Shown: piece after piece, positions 1-9,110 of the stretch
Position numbering within the stretch: position 1 is the stretch's first letter
Layout: the number at the start of each line of letters is the position of its first letter
Origin: an uncultured Eubacteriales bacterium
GTDB taxonomy: Bacteria > Bacillota > Clostridia > HGM11514
Reading direction: 5' to 3'
Assembly (NCBI GenBank): GCA_902492655.1
Contig: CABUMF010000009.1
Span: 1 to 63,587 of the forward strand
DNA length: 63,587 nt
Made by a program: the position numbers and the translations under genes
Notes under the pieces: generated by a model
The model's input: only the letters and a program-made list of their open reading frames with translations
What the model was told of the DNA's origin: nothing
The model's database searches: none

Positions 1-3000
1 TTCAGCGGCGGTGCCGGAACGGCGGAGAATCCGTATCTTATCTCAACTGCGGAAGACTTGGTTAAATTATCCGCCCTTTCATTAGGTGAAAGCGCGGCAG
101 ACTATAACGGCAAATATTACAAGGTAACAGCCGACATTGATATGAACGGCGTAGCCGATTTCAAGGGAATCGGTTGGGGCACTCATTTCAGCGGTGTGTT
201 TGACGGAGATTATCACAGTGTTAAAAATCTTACTTTCTCAAGCGACGGTTTTGCGGGCTTTTTCAATTTGGCAGACGGCGCTACGATTAAGAATTTCGGT
301 CTTGAAAACCTAAGCATTTCGGGAAATATCTCCCAGGGTATGGGCGGATTTATCGGAAGAAACTTTAACAGCAACGGTACAACAACAATCGAAAACTGTT
401 ATGTAAGAAACATAACTCTTTCAAACAGCAACGGTTCAAACGCTGTCGGTGCATTTGTCGGAAACGAGGCAGTTGCGGGAATAGTAATTAAAAATTGTTA
501 TTCTGCGCAGCTTTCCGGTACAGGCATACAGGGCTTGGTAGGTAACCAATACGGTGCACCCCAAGGCGGTTCTACAATAAGCAACTGCTACAGTACAGGT
601 AATCCTTGGGATAAATTCGGTACTGCCGACCCTGCAAACACAACAAATGTGTACAAGATTACCACCTCGGCAACAGCCGAACAGATGACAGGCCTCGGAA
701 GTGCTTTTGTCGCAGATATATACAATCTCAACAACGGTCTTCCGGTTCTCTCATGGGAAAAGCCGTCCTCCGGCGGAGAAGGCGGAGAAAATCCTGATCC
801 GGTACCTGTATCTATGGAATATTTTGTTGCTCCTGACGGAAGTGACAGCAATCCCGGTACAATAGATAAACCCTTTGCAACAATCGAAAAGGCAAGAAAT
901 ACCGTTCGTGCAATGATTGCCAGAGGCTTAGGTGCGGATTCCGGAACAGCCGATTGCCCTGTTGTATATCGAGCATACAACGGCGAAACGGTAAACCTTT
1001 ACGGCTCAAAGGAATTGAACGCATCAAAAATCACAAAGGTAACCGATGAAACCTTGTTAAACAGATTAATAGAAGCTCCCGCAAGAGAACATCTTTATCA
1101 GCTTGATCTCAACACATTGGGAATAACCGCTCCGGAACTTAAATACAACGGCGAAAACGGCAAAAGCGTATTTTATATGAACGGCGTGGCATTGACAAAT
1201 GCCCGTTGGCCAAATGCCGATAAATCCGGAGAGCAGTATTTCGTGAAAGCCCAAGGCGCAGAACTGACAGCGGATGAAAAAGGCAAATACAACGGAGCAA
1301 ATCAGCCTGTAAAAATGCAGTATGTTGATTCCGAAAATCGCAGTCAGCTGTGGGAAATCAAGCCGAATGATTTGTATATCGGCGGTGCGTTTGCATATTT
1401 GTGGCGTAAACAAACCTTGAAGGTAGCCACAATTGACACCGAGAATAAGGTCTTCAAAACATCGAATCCTTCTCAATACGGTCAGAACACTCATACTTCT
1501 GCCGATGACAGATATTTGTACTTTGAAAATCTGTTTGAAGAAATTGATGTGCCAGGAGAATCCTATCTCGACAGGGAAAATAACATTCTGTATTTCTATC
1601 CCGTAGGGGATGTTGAAAACGCTACCATGAGCCTTTCAACCTTAAACAGCACGATGATATATAACGAAGGCGCATCCTATGTGACCTATGACGGACTTAA
1701 TATCAAAGAGAGCTGCGCCGAGGCTATGGTAATAGGCGGAAGCTCTACAAATGTTATCGTTCAGAACGCTACCATTAACGGTATCGGCGGATATGGAATT
1801 AGAGTGTACGGACAAAACTCCACGGTTCAGAATTGTGATCTTTATGACATTTCCAACAACGCAATCTTCATGCGCGGAGGAAACCGTGAAACACTTACCC
1901 CCAGCGGAAGCATATTGAAAAACAATACCGTTCACAGTGCTTCGGGAACAGCAGATGCTGTTGATGTAGGCGGCTGCGGTCATGTAATTGCTCACAACAA
2001 ATTCTATGAATATGACATGGGCGCTATTCGTTCCAACGAAACAAACAATATTTTGGTGGAATACAACGAGTTTTATGATTGCCAGTTGCTTAATGCTGAC
2101 GGCGGTGTACTGTATTTCGGCAGAAATGTTACCGAATTGGGAAATATAATTCGCTATAACTATTTCCATGACATCGGAAATCTCATCGGTCAGCACGGAC
2201 AGCAATCTATATTCACCGATGACGGAGAACCCGGTCCGTTTATTTACGGCAACATCTTTTATCGCGGAGGCTTGCCGAGTTTCCCGATCAAAACTCATGC
2301 AGGACAGTTCCATTGGATTTCCAACAATATTATTATTGATAATTCAACCGGAGCTTTCATGCAGGAATGGCCTGCCGGCGAAACGGGCTCAACGGAAGGT
2401 CGCCAAGGTCGTTGGTGGCTGTATATCCAAGATAAGGGTGATTTGCACAGCGCTAACGGCACAGGCGGTTGGTGGGCTCAGAGAAAAGATTTGCTTTTGA
2501 GTGATAAATGGATTAAATACTACACCGAAGATGAGCCTACCGGACAGTGGAAAGGAATGTACGATTATCTCAACGGGGACATTTGCGCAAAGCTTGATAC
2601 CTTGTATGCACAAGAGGATAAAGAAAAGGCTAAAAGCGACATTACTTCCATGATTAACTCGGATCTTCCCGTAGGTCCGACAAACCGACTTTATAACAAT
2701 GTGTTCATCAATGTGGACACTGTTTACGAAGGCGGAAATGTAGATGTAAAGAATAACATAACCAAGACTCTTAATGAGGGTAAAAATCTCTTTGAAAACT
2801 ACGGAACAGACTTTACATTGACTTCTCAGGGATTGGCAGAAATCCGTTCTCAGATTCCCGATTTTGAAGATCCGAATTTCAAGGCTATGGGCTTAGAGGA
2901 AAGCGCAACCAAAGAGACTGATCCTACCGCATCCGATTTACGAATTACCGGATTGGCAGGAAAAGGCAGTACATTAACAGCAAACTATACCTTTAACGAT

Positions 3001-5463
3001 GAAAACGGTCACACGGAAGGTCTTTCCAAAATCACTTGGTATCAAAGCAAAACCGCCGATGGTGAATATAAGAGAATTACCCGTGGATACGGTGAACATT
3101 TTGTTATTTCCTCCGAAGAAGAAGGAAAATATATCCGCTTCGAGGTTGTTCCCACAGATACGGAATACCACTACGGAAAAACATCCTATGTATCTGAGCC
3201 TGTTTTCGTAACACCGAAAGGCGATGCTGATAAAACCTCGCTGTGGGCTTTGCTCTCAAAGGTTAATTCAACTCTTGAAAATGCGGTTGTTGGAACAGAA
3301 GGCGGTCAGTATGATCAGGAATCGGTTGACGCTTTGGCAGCAGCTCGCGATAAGGCTGTTGAGGTTGCATCAAACATTAATGCTTACCAGTACCAGGTTA
3401 ACAAGGCAGAAGAAGACCTCAGTGTAGCTTTGGAAATCTTCCTTAACAGCGTTCATGATATTTTAAGCACCCTGAATGTTGAAAGAATTTCTCTTAAGGA
3501 ATTGCTTGACGATCAGGAGGGATGGAAGGAAGCACTCGGCTCGGGAATTGATCTTGTATTTGAAGACGGTTCTATGTGCGTAGCAGGAAATGAGTCAACT
3601 GCATCCCTGGCGGTATACAATGCCAAAGAGTTTAAAAACACTCAGTTTAGCTTCAAGATGAAGGCTGAAATCATCGATCCCGACTTCTGGAGAGCAGGAG
3701 ATGCTTGGGTGGGCATTTATCTCCGACAGTTAAGCGATGAAGGCTTCTGTTGGGGAACCGGTAAAGGCGCGGCAATGTTTGACTTGAAGCAGCAGCTTAT
3801 TCAGTATCAGCAGTGGCCGAAGCCGGCTTCATGGACTGCAAATATTTATCCCGATATGGTTAGGGATGACAAAATGCTTGAAATGGGCAAAACCTATGAT
3901 GTTACAATCGGTGTATATGATACTGATACCGAAGGTAAGATTATTGTTGAACTCATTATTGACGGGAATACCGTTTATTCCGACGCATTAAATGATATTC
4001 CCATGTATGGCACAGCCGGAATGTTCGCAATTTCCGCCGGAGTTGATACCAGGGTAACACTTTATCCGGCAGATGTTGATTTAGAAGCTCTTGAAAACGA
4101 AATCTCCTCTGCGGAAAAATTCATTTCCGGTGCAGTCGCAGGAAAAGGCTACGGCGAATATCCTCAAAGCACGGTAGATTCACTCAAAAGTGCAATTGCT
4201 GATGCAAAGACTGTTTTGACAGATGAAAATGCAGTTCAATACAATGTAGACCAAGCAGCAACCGCTCTCAGAAAAGCACTCATCAGCACAAAGAATTCCT
4301 TCAATCAGAGCGGTTCGGTAACAAAGAACGGTACTGTTGCAATCAATTACAGCGGAGAAAAGGCAGAGATTAACATTCCCGCAGGAGTCGACAATGTTAC
4401 TATTGACGCGGAAAAAGACAAATTCCTGCCGATTATCAATGCAGCATCTGCTGATTCCGAGCTTAGTGTAATAGCAGGCACAATCCCCAGCGGCTCATTC
4501 AACCTTCCGCTGAAAAAGACAGGCACTTCAAAGGATTTCGTTCTTGGCGATGTAAGCGCATCCTACGGCGGAGCTTCTTATGCAAGCTTCAATCAACCTG
4601 TAAGAGTTGTTCTTAAGGGCGAAGGCGCAAAACTTGTTGCTTATCTTAACGAAAAAGGAAGCTATACCGCTATAGGAAAAACTATAAAGGAAGACAGTAT
4701 GGCAGCCGCAGAAGAAGCATTAACAAGATTTGCGGCAGTTAAGATGACTTCCGGCAACGATTTGATTATTTATACATACGCACTCAGCGAATTTGTAACT
4801 TATACAAAGGCTGACAGTCAAGAAGAAAGCGGTTCAGGCTCAGGAAGCGGAAGCGTAATTAACTCACAGGGTAACTACATAGGCGGTACATCCGGTTCGT
4901 TCTTTGAAGGCGGCGCAACCATTAATTCCGACACCACCTTCACAGACATAGTTAACCACTGGGCGAAGGATTCAATTCTTGAAATGTTTAAGAAGGGTAT
5001 TGTGTCAGGCGTTTCAAAGAATAAGTTTGAACCCGACAGAGCAATTACAAGAGCCGAATTTGTAACCTTGGCTGTAAAAGCTCTGGATATTACGGGCGAA
5101 GCCGAAAATACCTTCTCCGATGTGTCGGAAGGTGACTGGTTCGCTGAAAATGTGGCACTCGGAGCAAAGGCAGGGCTTATTACAGGCTATGACGGAAAGT
5201 TCAGACCGAACGATCCTATTTCCCGTCAGGAAATGGTAGTTGTAGCCGTTAAGATGCTTGACTACGCTGAAAAGAAATATGAGGACAGCGACAGAACATT
5301 TGCAGATTGGGATAATATCGGCGACTGGGCTAAGCCTTATATCAAGATTGCAGTCGGTGCAGGAATTATTTCCGGTATGCCCGACGGAAGCTTTGCTCCC
5401 GAAAATAATGCAACAAGAGCTGAAGCTGTGGTAGTTCTCAAGGGAATTATCGACAAAGACTAA
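1..5463 (+). CDS. Giant SLH-anchored surface protein with beta-helix domain (5' partial)
   Basis: The reading frame is open from the first base, so the N-terminus and any signal peptide lie outside the window; 1,820 residues are visible. Order of regions: GLUG-like repeats rich in G, N and C (about 1-250, opening FSGGAGTAENPYLIST); a right-handed parallel beta-helix starting YFVAPDGSDSNPGT (about 272-960) with repeated short N/G-rich turns; an Ig-like module (about 978-1070); a FIVAR-like helical module (about 1079-1153); a LamG-like beta module (about 1157-1357); a second FIVAR-like module (about 1361-1434); a beta-rich stretch; a G/S linker; and three SLH domains at the end (about 1644-1820, motif ITRAEF). 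SLH domains bind pyruvylated wall polymers, so the protein is probably cell-surface. Beta-helices of this type are often polysaccharide lyases or glycosidases; the substrate cannot be read here. A terminator follows directly. Confidence 0.9.
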   Translation, partial: FSGGAGTAENPYLISTAEDLVKLSALSLGESAADYNGKYYKVTADIDMNGVADFKGIGWGTHFSGVFDGDYHSVKNLTFSSDGFAGFFNLADGATIKNFGLENLSISGNISQGMGGFIGRNFNSNGTTTIENCYVRNITLSNSNGSNAVGAFVGNEAVAGIVIKNCYSAQLSGTGIQGLVGNQYGAPQGGSTISNCYSTGNPWDKFGTADPANTTNVYKITTSATAEQMTGLGSAFVADIYNLNNGLPVLSWEKPSSGGEGGENPDPVPVSMEYFVAPDGSDSNPGTIDKPFATIEKARNTVRAMIARGLGADSGTADCPVVYRAYNGETVNLYGSKELNASKITKVTDETLLNRLIEAPAREHLYQLDLNTLGITAPELKYNGENGKSVFYMNGVALTNARWPNADKSGEQYFVKAQGAELTADEKGKYNGANQPVKMQYVDSENRSQLWEIKPNDLYIGGAFAYLWRKQTLKVATIDTENKVFKTSNPSQYGQNTHTSADDRYLYFENLFEEIDVPGESYLDRENNILYFYPVGDVENATMSLSTLNSTMIYNEGASYVTYDGLNIKESCAEAMVIGGSSTNVIVQNATINGIGGYGIRVYGQNSTVQNCDLYDISNNAIFMRGGNRETLTPSGSILKNNTVHSASGTADAVDVGGCGHVIAHNKFYEYDMGAIRSNETNNILVEYNEFYDCQLLNADGGVLYFGRNVTELGNIIRYNYFHDIGNLIGQHGQQSIFTDDGEPGPFIYGNIFYRGGLPSFPIKTHAGQFHWISNNIIIDNSTGAFMQEWPAGETGSTEGRQGRWWLYIQDKGDLHSANGTGGWWAQRKDLLLSDKWIKYYTEDEPTGQWKGMYDYLNGDICAKLDTLYAQEDKEKAKSDITSMINSDLPVGPTNRLYNNVFINVDTVYEGGNVDVKNNITKTLNEGKNLFENYGTDFTLTSQGLAEIRSQIPDFEDPNFKAMGLEESATKETDPTASDLRITGLAGKGSTLTANYTFNDENGHTEGLSKITWYQSKTADGEYKRITRGYGEHFVISSEEEGKYIRFEVVPTDTEYHYGKTSYVSEPVFVTPKGDADKTSLWALLSKVNSTLENAVVGTEGGQYDQESVDALAAARDKAVEVASNINAYQYQVNKAEEDLSVALEIFLNSVHDILSTLNVERISLKELLDDQEGWKEALGSGIDLVFEDGSMCVAGNESTASLAVYNAKEFKNTQFSFKMKAEIIDPDFWRAGDAWVGIYLRQLSDEGFCWGTGKGAAMFDLKQQLIQYQQWPKPASWTANIYPDMVRDDKMLEMGKTYDVTIGVYDTDTEGKIIVELIIDGNTVYSDALNDIPMYGTAGMFAISAGVDTRVTLYPADVDLEALENEISSAEKFISGAVAGKGYGEYPQSTVDSLKSAIADAKTVLTDENAVQYNVDQAATALRKALISTKNSFNQSGSVTKNGTVAINYSGEKAEINIPAGVDNVTIDAEKDKFLPIINAASADSELSVIAGTIPSGSFNLPLKKTGTSKDFVLGDVSASYGGASYASFNQPVRVVLKGEGAKLVAYLNEKGSYTAIGKTIKEDSMAAAEEALTRFAAVKMTSGNDLIIYTYALSEFVTYTKADSQEESGSGSGSGSVINSQGNYIGGTSGSFFEGGATINSDTTFTDIVNHWAKDSILEMFKKGIVSGVSKNKFEPDRAITRAEFVTLAVKALDITGEAENTFSDVSEGDWFAENVALGAKAGLITGYDGKFRPNDPISRQEMVVVAVKMLDYAEKKYEDSDRTFADWDNIGDWAKPYIKIAVGAGIISGMPDGSFAPENNATRAEAVVVLKGIIDKD

Positions 5464-5522
5464 ACAAATAACTATCTATCATTACTATAATGGTAGTTTA
5501 GCTTATTACTCTCTCCTTATTT

Positions 5523-5563
5523 TGCTCCCGACAGACATTTGGTTTGTCGGGAGCATTGTTTTA
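5523..5563 (+). terminator. Rho-independent terminator after the SLH protein
   Basis: Perfect 11-bp stem TGCTCCCGACA / TGTCGGGAGCA (5523-5533 and 5545-5555) with an 11-nt loop, followed by TTGTTTTA. It lies 60 nt after the stop codon of the giant surface protein. Confidence 0.9.
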
Positions 5564-5751
5564 TATTATTTCAGACTGAATTTAAGGCAGCATTTTTGCT
5601 GCTTTAATTTTTTGTCGGAATTTTCATAAAGTGCACCCTTCTTTTTTAAACTACTATAATATCATATGTTTTATAGGATTTTAAGAGAAAATATTATTTA
5701 TTAAAAAAATATACGTTAGTATATTGTTTATGTTTTGATTTTCAATGTTAA

Positions 5752-6012
5752 GTTATCGTATATTTAATAGAAAAGTTCGGTTATGTAACGTTAAAAGCAA
5801 CTATCTCCCAAGATTTTACATATGAGTACCTCACATACGATCTGCCCGATGCGGATATGGTATGCGACCGGACAATCAGTAACAAGAATTATACAATTAC
5901 TTTGAAAAAATGAGATACGGAGATCGACTCCGTCACCGCAGCAGCTGCGATAGGCTCTTTCTACTACGGCAATTTATCACATAAAAGAAAAAATGGATCA
6001 AAACATATATGA
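5752..6012 (+). pseudogene. Degraded gene fragment in a 740-bp gap
   Basis: The gap 5464-6200 holds no intact gene. In one frame (5752-6012) there is a protein-like reading of 86 codons interrupted by a single TGA at 5911. The part before the stop contains YEYLTYDLPDADMVCDR and the part after it contains EIDSVTAAAAIGSFYYGN. There is no start codon with a ribosome-binding site, and a TAA lies just upstream. This looks like the remains of a decayed gene; I do not recognise the family. Confidence 0.45.
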
Positions 6013-6065
6013 CGCAATATAATGAATTAATTTCCCAAAACAGAAAAGCCGACAAAATCAACAAC

Positions 6066-6106
6066 AAGCCGAAAATTCACAATATGGATTTACGGCTTTT
6101 TCTTTT
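6066..6106 (+). terminator. Weak possible terminator
   Basis: Six-bp stem AAGCCG / CGGCTT (6066-6071 and 6093-6098) with a long 21-nt loop, then TTTTCTTTTT. It follows the degraded gene fragment. The long loop makes it uncertain. Confidence 0.4.
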
Positions 6107-6200
6107 TAAATATTGCAATTACTTTTACAATATGTTATACTTTGATTGAACACTGTACTGTTTTTGACACACTTAAATTTGGTATTAGGAGTGATTTGAT

Positions 6201-6962
6201 ATGGCACCAATCAGATTTCCAATTAATGATTGGGATGGAGACGGAACCACAGATAGTTTGTTTGATATAGCTATGGAAATGAAAGTTTATGAAAGCTTTC
6301 AAAAAGAAGAAACTGATTTTCTGGATGAACTTATTCCCGAACTCCCTCTTAATCTAAGCACGGCTGATTACGACAATGAAACTGACAACGATTATGAAAA
6401 TACCGATTCCCAAAATACCGTTGAAGAAACGGTATTTAAAACCGAGGATGTATATAAAATAATATGGAGCGTATTAAGATCGGTTTTTAAGGAATACGTA
6501 GGAATTGAATTTGACGAAAAACCGGAGATTAAAACAGTTGAGGAGATTCTTAATTATTACAAGGGTGGCTGGCGAGAAAAGTGCGAATCCGGAAAAGAGT
6601 ATTTTTTAAGTCCTCATCAATATAAAACGGAAGCAGAGTATATTGCAGTATTGGAGTATGCTAAAAGGGCAAAAGAAAGATACGAGAAGAAAATAGAAAA
6701 TGTGACAAAGAATTATTACATAGACGAAAAATGCGAAGATAATACAATATATAAATATTGTGGTGTTGTTTTTGATGATAATACACTGGTATTTCATTAT
6801 ATTGCTAATGACGAAAATATCAGACCGGGAGATGCTGTTATCGTTCCTGTCGGGATAAACAATGAGGAAAAAGAAGCAACTGTTGTTTCGGTAGGAGAGT
6901 ATTTGTCCAATGCGGTTCCTTATCCGATTGCAAAAACTAAAGAAGTGATTCGTAAAAAGTGA
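6201..6962 (+). CDS. Hypothetical acidic protein with EF-hand-like N-terminus
   Basis: 253 residues, starting at ATG after AGGAGTG. Residues 9-14 read DWDGDG, an EF-hand-like calcium loop of the dockerin/EF-hand type, followed by a short helix. A strongly acidic low-complexity linker (about 45-75, rich in D, E, N and T) separates this from a middle helical region. The last 60 residues form a small beta domain with NIRPGDAVIVPVG, a pattern seen at the C-terminus of other Firmicutes hypothetical proteins. There is no signal peptide or membrane segment. Gene calling is well supported by the start site and composition; the function is unknown. Confidence 0.7.
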   Translation: MAPIRFPINDWDGDGTTDSLFDIAMEMKVYESFQKEETDFLDELIPELPLNLSTADYDNETDNDYENTDSQNTVEETVFKTEDVYKIIWSVLRSVFKEYVGIEFDEKPEIKTVEEILNYYKGGWREKCESGKEYFLSPHQYKTEAEYIAVLEYAKRAKERYEKKIENVTKNYYIDEKCEDNTIYKYCGVVFDDNTLVFHYIANDENIRPGDAVIVPVGINNEEKEATVVSVGEYLSNAVPYPIAKTKEVIRKK

Positions 6963-7041
6963 TTTTTATTCCGGCATTTGCACAAAACTCAATTTATTGA
7001 CAGTTGGATGAAATGTGCAGGAATCGGGAAGTTGGGTGCAT

Positions 7042-7140
7042 ATGGCGTTCATTGTTTTTAGTGTTGTTATGACAAATGTTTATATTGCAAAAGTAAAAAA
7101 TATGTATGCGGAAGACTATTTCAACGAACATCACGATTGA
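7042..7140 (+). CDS. Possible 32-residue small protein or gene remnant
   Basis: A short frame beginning MAFIVFSVVMTNVYIA with a hydrophobic N-terminal half and ending 14 nt before the start of the WYL regulator. The frame is open upstream of the ATG as far as 7012, and there is no clear ribosome-binding site, so it may be the tail of a lost gene rather than a real small membrane protein. Confidence 0.2.
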   Translation: MAFIVFSVVMTNVYIAKVKNMYAEDYFNEHHD

Positions 7141-7154
7141 TTGGGGAGATTAGC

Positions 7155-8141
7155 ATGAAACTGTCACATCAAAAGCTTAAAATGATGTATCTTGCAAAGA
7201 TACTTATGGAATAGACCGACGAGGAGCACACAATCACTGTGCCAAAAATGATTGCCGAGCTTTCAAAGCTTGGCATTTCTGCCGAGCGCAAAAGCATTTA
7301 TGATGACCTTGAATATCTGCGGCTTTTCGGGCTGGATATTTGCTCGAACAAGACTCGGACGACAAACTACTATATAGCAAGCCGTGATTTTGAACTGCCT
7401 GAGCTTAAACTCTTGGTGGACAGCGTTCAGTCGTCGAAATTTATCACGCACAGAAAGAGCATGGAATTAATATCTAAAATCGAAAGGCTCACCAGTCGAG
7501 AGAATGCGAGAAAGCTTCAAAGGCAGGTGTTTATAACCAACCGTGTAAAAACCGTTAATGAGCAGATTTACTATAATGTTGACAAAATTCACGAGGCAAT
7601 AGCCGCGAACAAGCAGATTACTTTTAAGTATTTCAATCTTGATGTGAATAAGAAAAAGGTATATCGTAAAGACGGTGGTTTATATACAGAATCACCTGTC
7701 GCACTCACTTGGGATGACGAAAACTATTATCTGATTACATACAAAGAAAAATACGATAATTACACACACTATCGTGTTGACAAAATGGAAACGATTGAGC
7801 TGACTGAAGATGACAGAGTTTTGTCAAGCAAGCCGTTTGATTTGTCAGTTTACTCCAAAACCATGTTTCAGATGTTCGGCGGCGAAGAAACGGATGTTTC
7901 CGTTGAGTTTGATAATTCTCTTGTGGGCGTGGTGTTTGACAGGTTCGGCTCGGATATTCCGATTGTCAAAAAGGACGAGAGTCGTTTTATATGCCGTGTT
8001 AAAGTTGCGGTCAGTCCGCATTTTCTTTCCTGGATTATGAGCTTTGGGAAAAAAGCTAAAATCATATCTCCCGATTATGTGGTAGAGGAAATGTATCAGC
8101 TTGCCACAGATTTAACAGAGATTTATGAAGAATCCCGATAA
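7155..8141 (+). pseudogene. WYL-domain transcriptional regulator with in-frame amber stop
   Basis: The natural start is ATG at 7155 behind GGGGAGA, giving MKLSHQKLKMMYLAKILME; codon 20 is then TAG (7212-7214), after which the same frame runs on to 8141. Read through, the product would be about 328 residues: an N-terminal HTH (about 1-60), a linker, and a WYL sensor domain (about 145-225, with ESPVALTWDDENYYLITYKE) plus C-terminal extension. WYL regulators bind nucleotides or nucleic acids and control stress, defence or metabolic genes. The stop either disrupts the gene or forces re-initiation at GTG 7239, which would remove most of the HTH. A single-base sequencing or assembly error would look the same. 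Confidence 0.7.
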
Positions 8142-8169
8142 TTAAAACAGGGATGCTTGCCGTATCATT

Positions 8170-8928
8170 TTATCTGTAATTATAATAATATTCCGACGGG
8201 GATACCCCCGTTATTTTTTTAAATTCTGTTGAGAAATGCTTATAGTCGTTGTATCCGCACATTTCGGATACTTCCTGAATGGTATAATAATTTGTCAGTA
8301 TGAGTGCTTCGGCATATTTGATTCTGCTTTCAATAATGTATTTTTTCGGTGAAACATTAAATTCTTTTTTAAAAAGCTTGCGAAAATAAGGCTCGCTTAC
8401 AAAGGATTTGCTTGCCGCAACGGAAAGCGAAAAATTCTGCTTAAGATAATTTTTCTGAATATACATGACCGACTCCAAAATTTTTTGTTCTTTGCAGACG
8501 ATTGTATTGTCTTTGAAAAACTCTGAAAAGATTTTGTTGAGGATTGAAGCACAGTCGCTTTTGTATGAGATGTCTTTGTTTTCCCAACAAGCGAGCAGGT
8601 CTTTGAAAAGGCTTGCGTACTTTTCGGGATTTTCCGGTATAAATTGCTCGATTTTTTTTGAACGATAATTAAAAGCTTTGAAATGCACTACTATAAGTTT
8701 ATCGTTTCTTGAAATCCGGGTATAAGACAGCCCCGAGGGGAAGTAGCCTATGGAATTATCATGAAAATCAATCTGCTGATTCTTGTTTTGAATAATGGTA
8801 TCAGCTTCATATCGGAACGACAAAGCATCAAAATTCCGGTTTGTATCTGTTTTCCTCTTGTTGAAAGATTGGTCTAAATACAAAACATCAAGTATTTCAA
8901 ATATAATATATTCTTGTTCGAAAATCAC
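8170..8928 (-). CDS. AraC-family transcriptional regulator
   Basis: 252 residues from GTG 8928, chosen because the run GGGGGTG sits at good spacing; a longer GTG start at 8943 has no such site. The N-terminal half is a cupin-like ligand-binding region. The C-terminal 100 residues are the double-HTH AraC domain, with YFRKLFKKEFNVSPKKYI and VSEMCGYNDYKHFSTEFKK as the two recognition-helix segments. It is divergent from the five-gene sugar operon that starts at 9111, sharing a 180-bp intergenic region, which makes it the likely activator of that operon. The inducer is not visible but should be the operon's substrate or an intermediate. Confidence 0.9.
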   Translation of the reverse strand: MIFEQEYIIFEILDVLYLDQSFNKRKTDTNRNFDALSFRYEADTIIQNKNQQIDFHDNSIGYFPSGLSYTRISRNDKLIVVHFKAFNYRSKKIEQFIPENPEKYASLFKDLLACWENKDISYKSDCASILNKIFSEFFKDNTIVCKEQKILESVMYIQKNYLKQNFSLSVAASKSFVSEPYFRKLFKKEFNVSPKKYIIESRIKYAEALILTNYYTIQEVSEMCGYNDYKHFSTEFKKITGVSPSEYYYNYR

Positions 8929-8954
8929 GATAAACACCCCCACATTACAATGTT

Positions 8955-8983
8955 ATTATAAATATTTTGTTTCGAAAAGTCAA
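8955..8983 (-). promoter_or_regulatory. Promoter of the araC-type gene, with AATATTT repeats
   Basis: On the minus strand TTGACT (8978-8983) and TATAAT (8955-8960) are separated by 17 nt. AATATTT occurs three times across the divergent region (8961, 8982, 9008), the first two 21 bp apart, which could be AraC half-sites, although the DNA is AT-rich. No strong -35 box is visible for the rightward operon, in keeping with an activated promoter. Confidence 0.65.
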
Positions 8984-9110
8984 TATTTATGTTCGGATTT
9001 AAGGTGTAATATTTTTAAACCGTGTGCTATTATAAGGTAGATGATTTATTGAGGTCGTGTATCGTGTGCAGAATAATAAAGATTTTAGAGTTAAATATGG
9101 GGTGAAAAAT

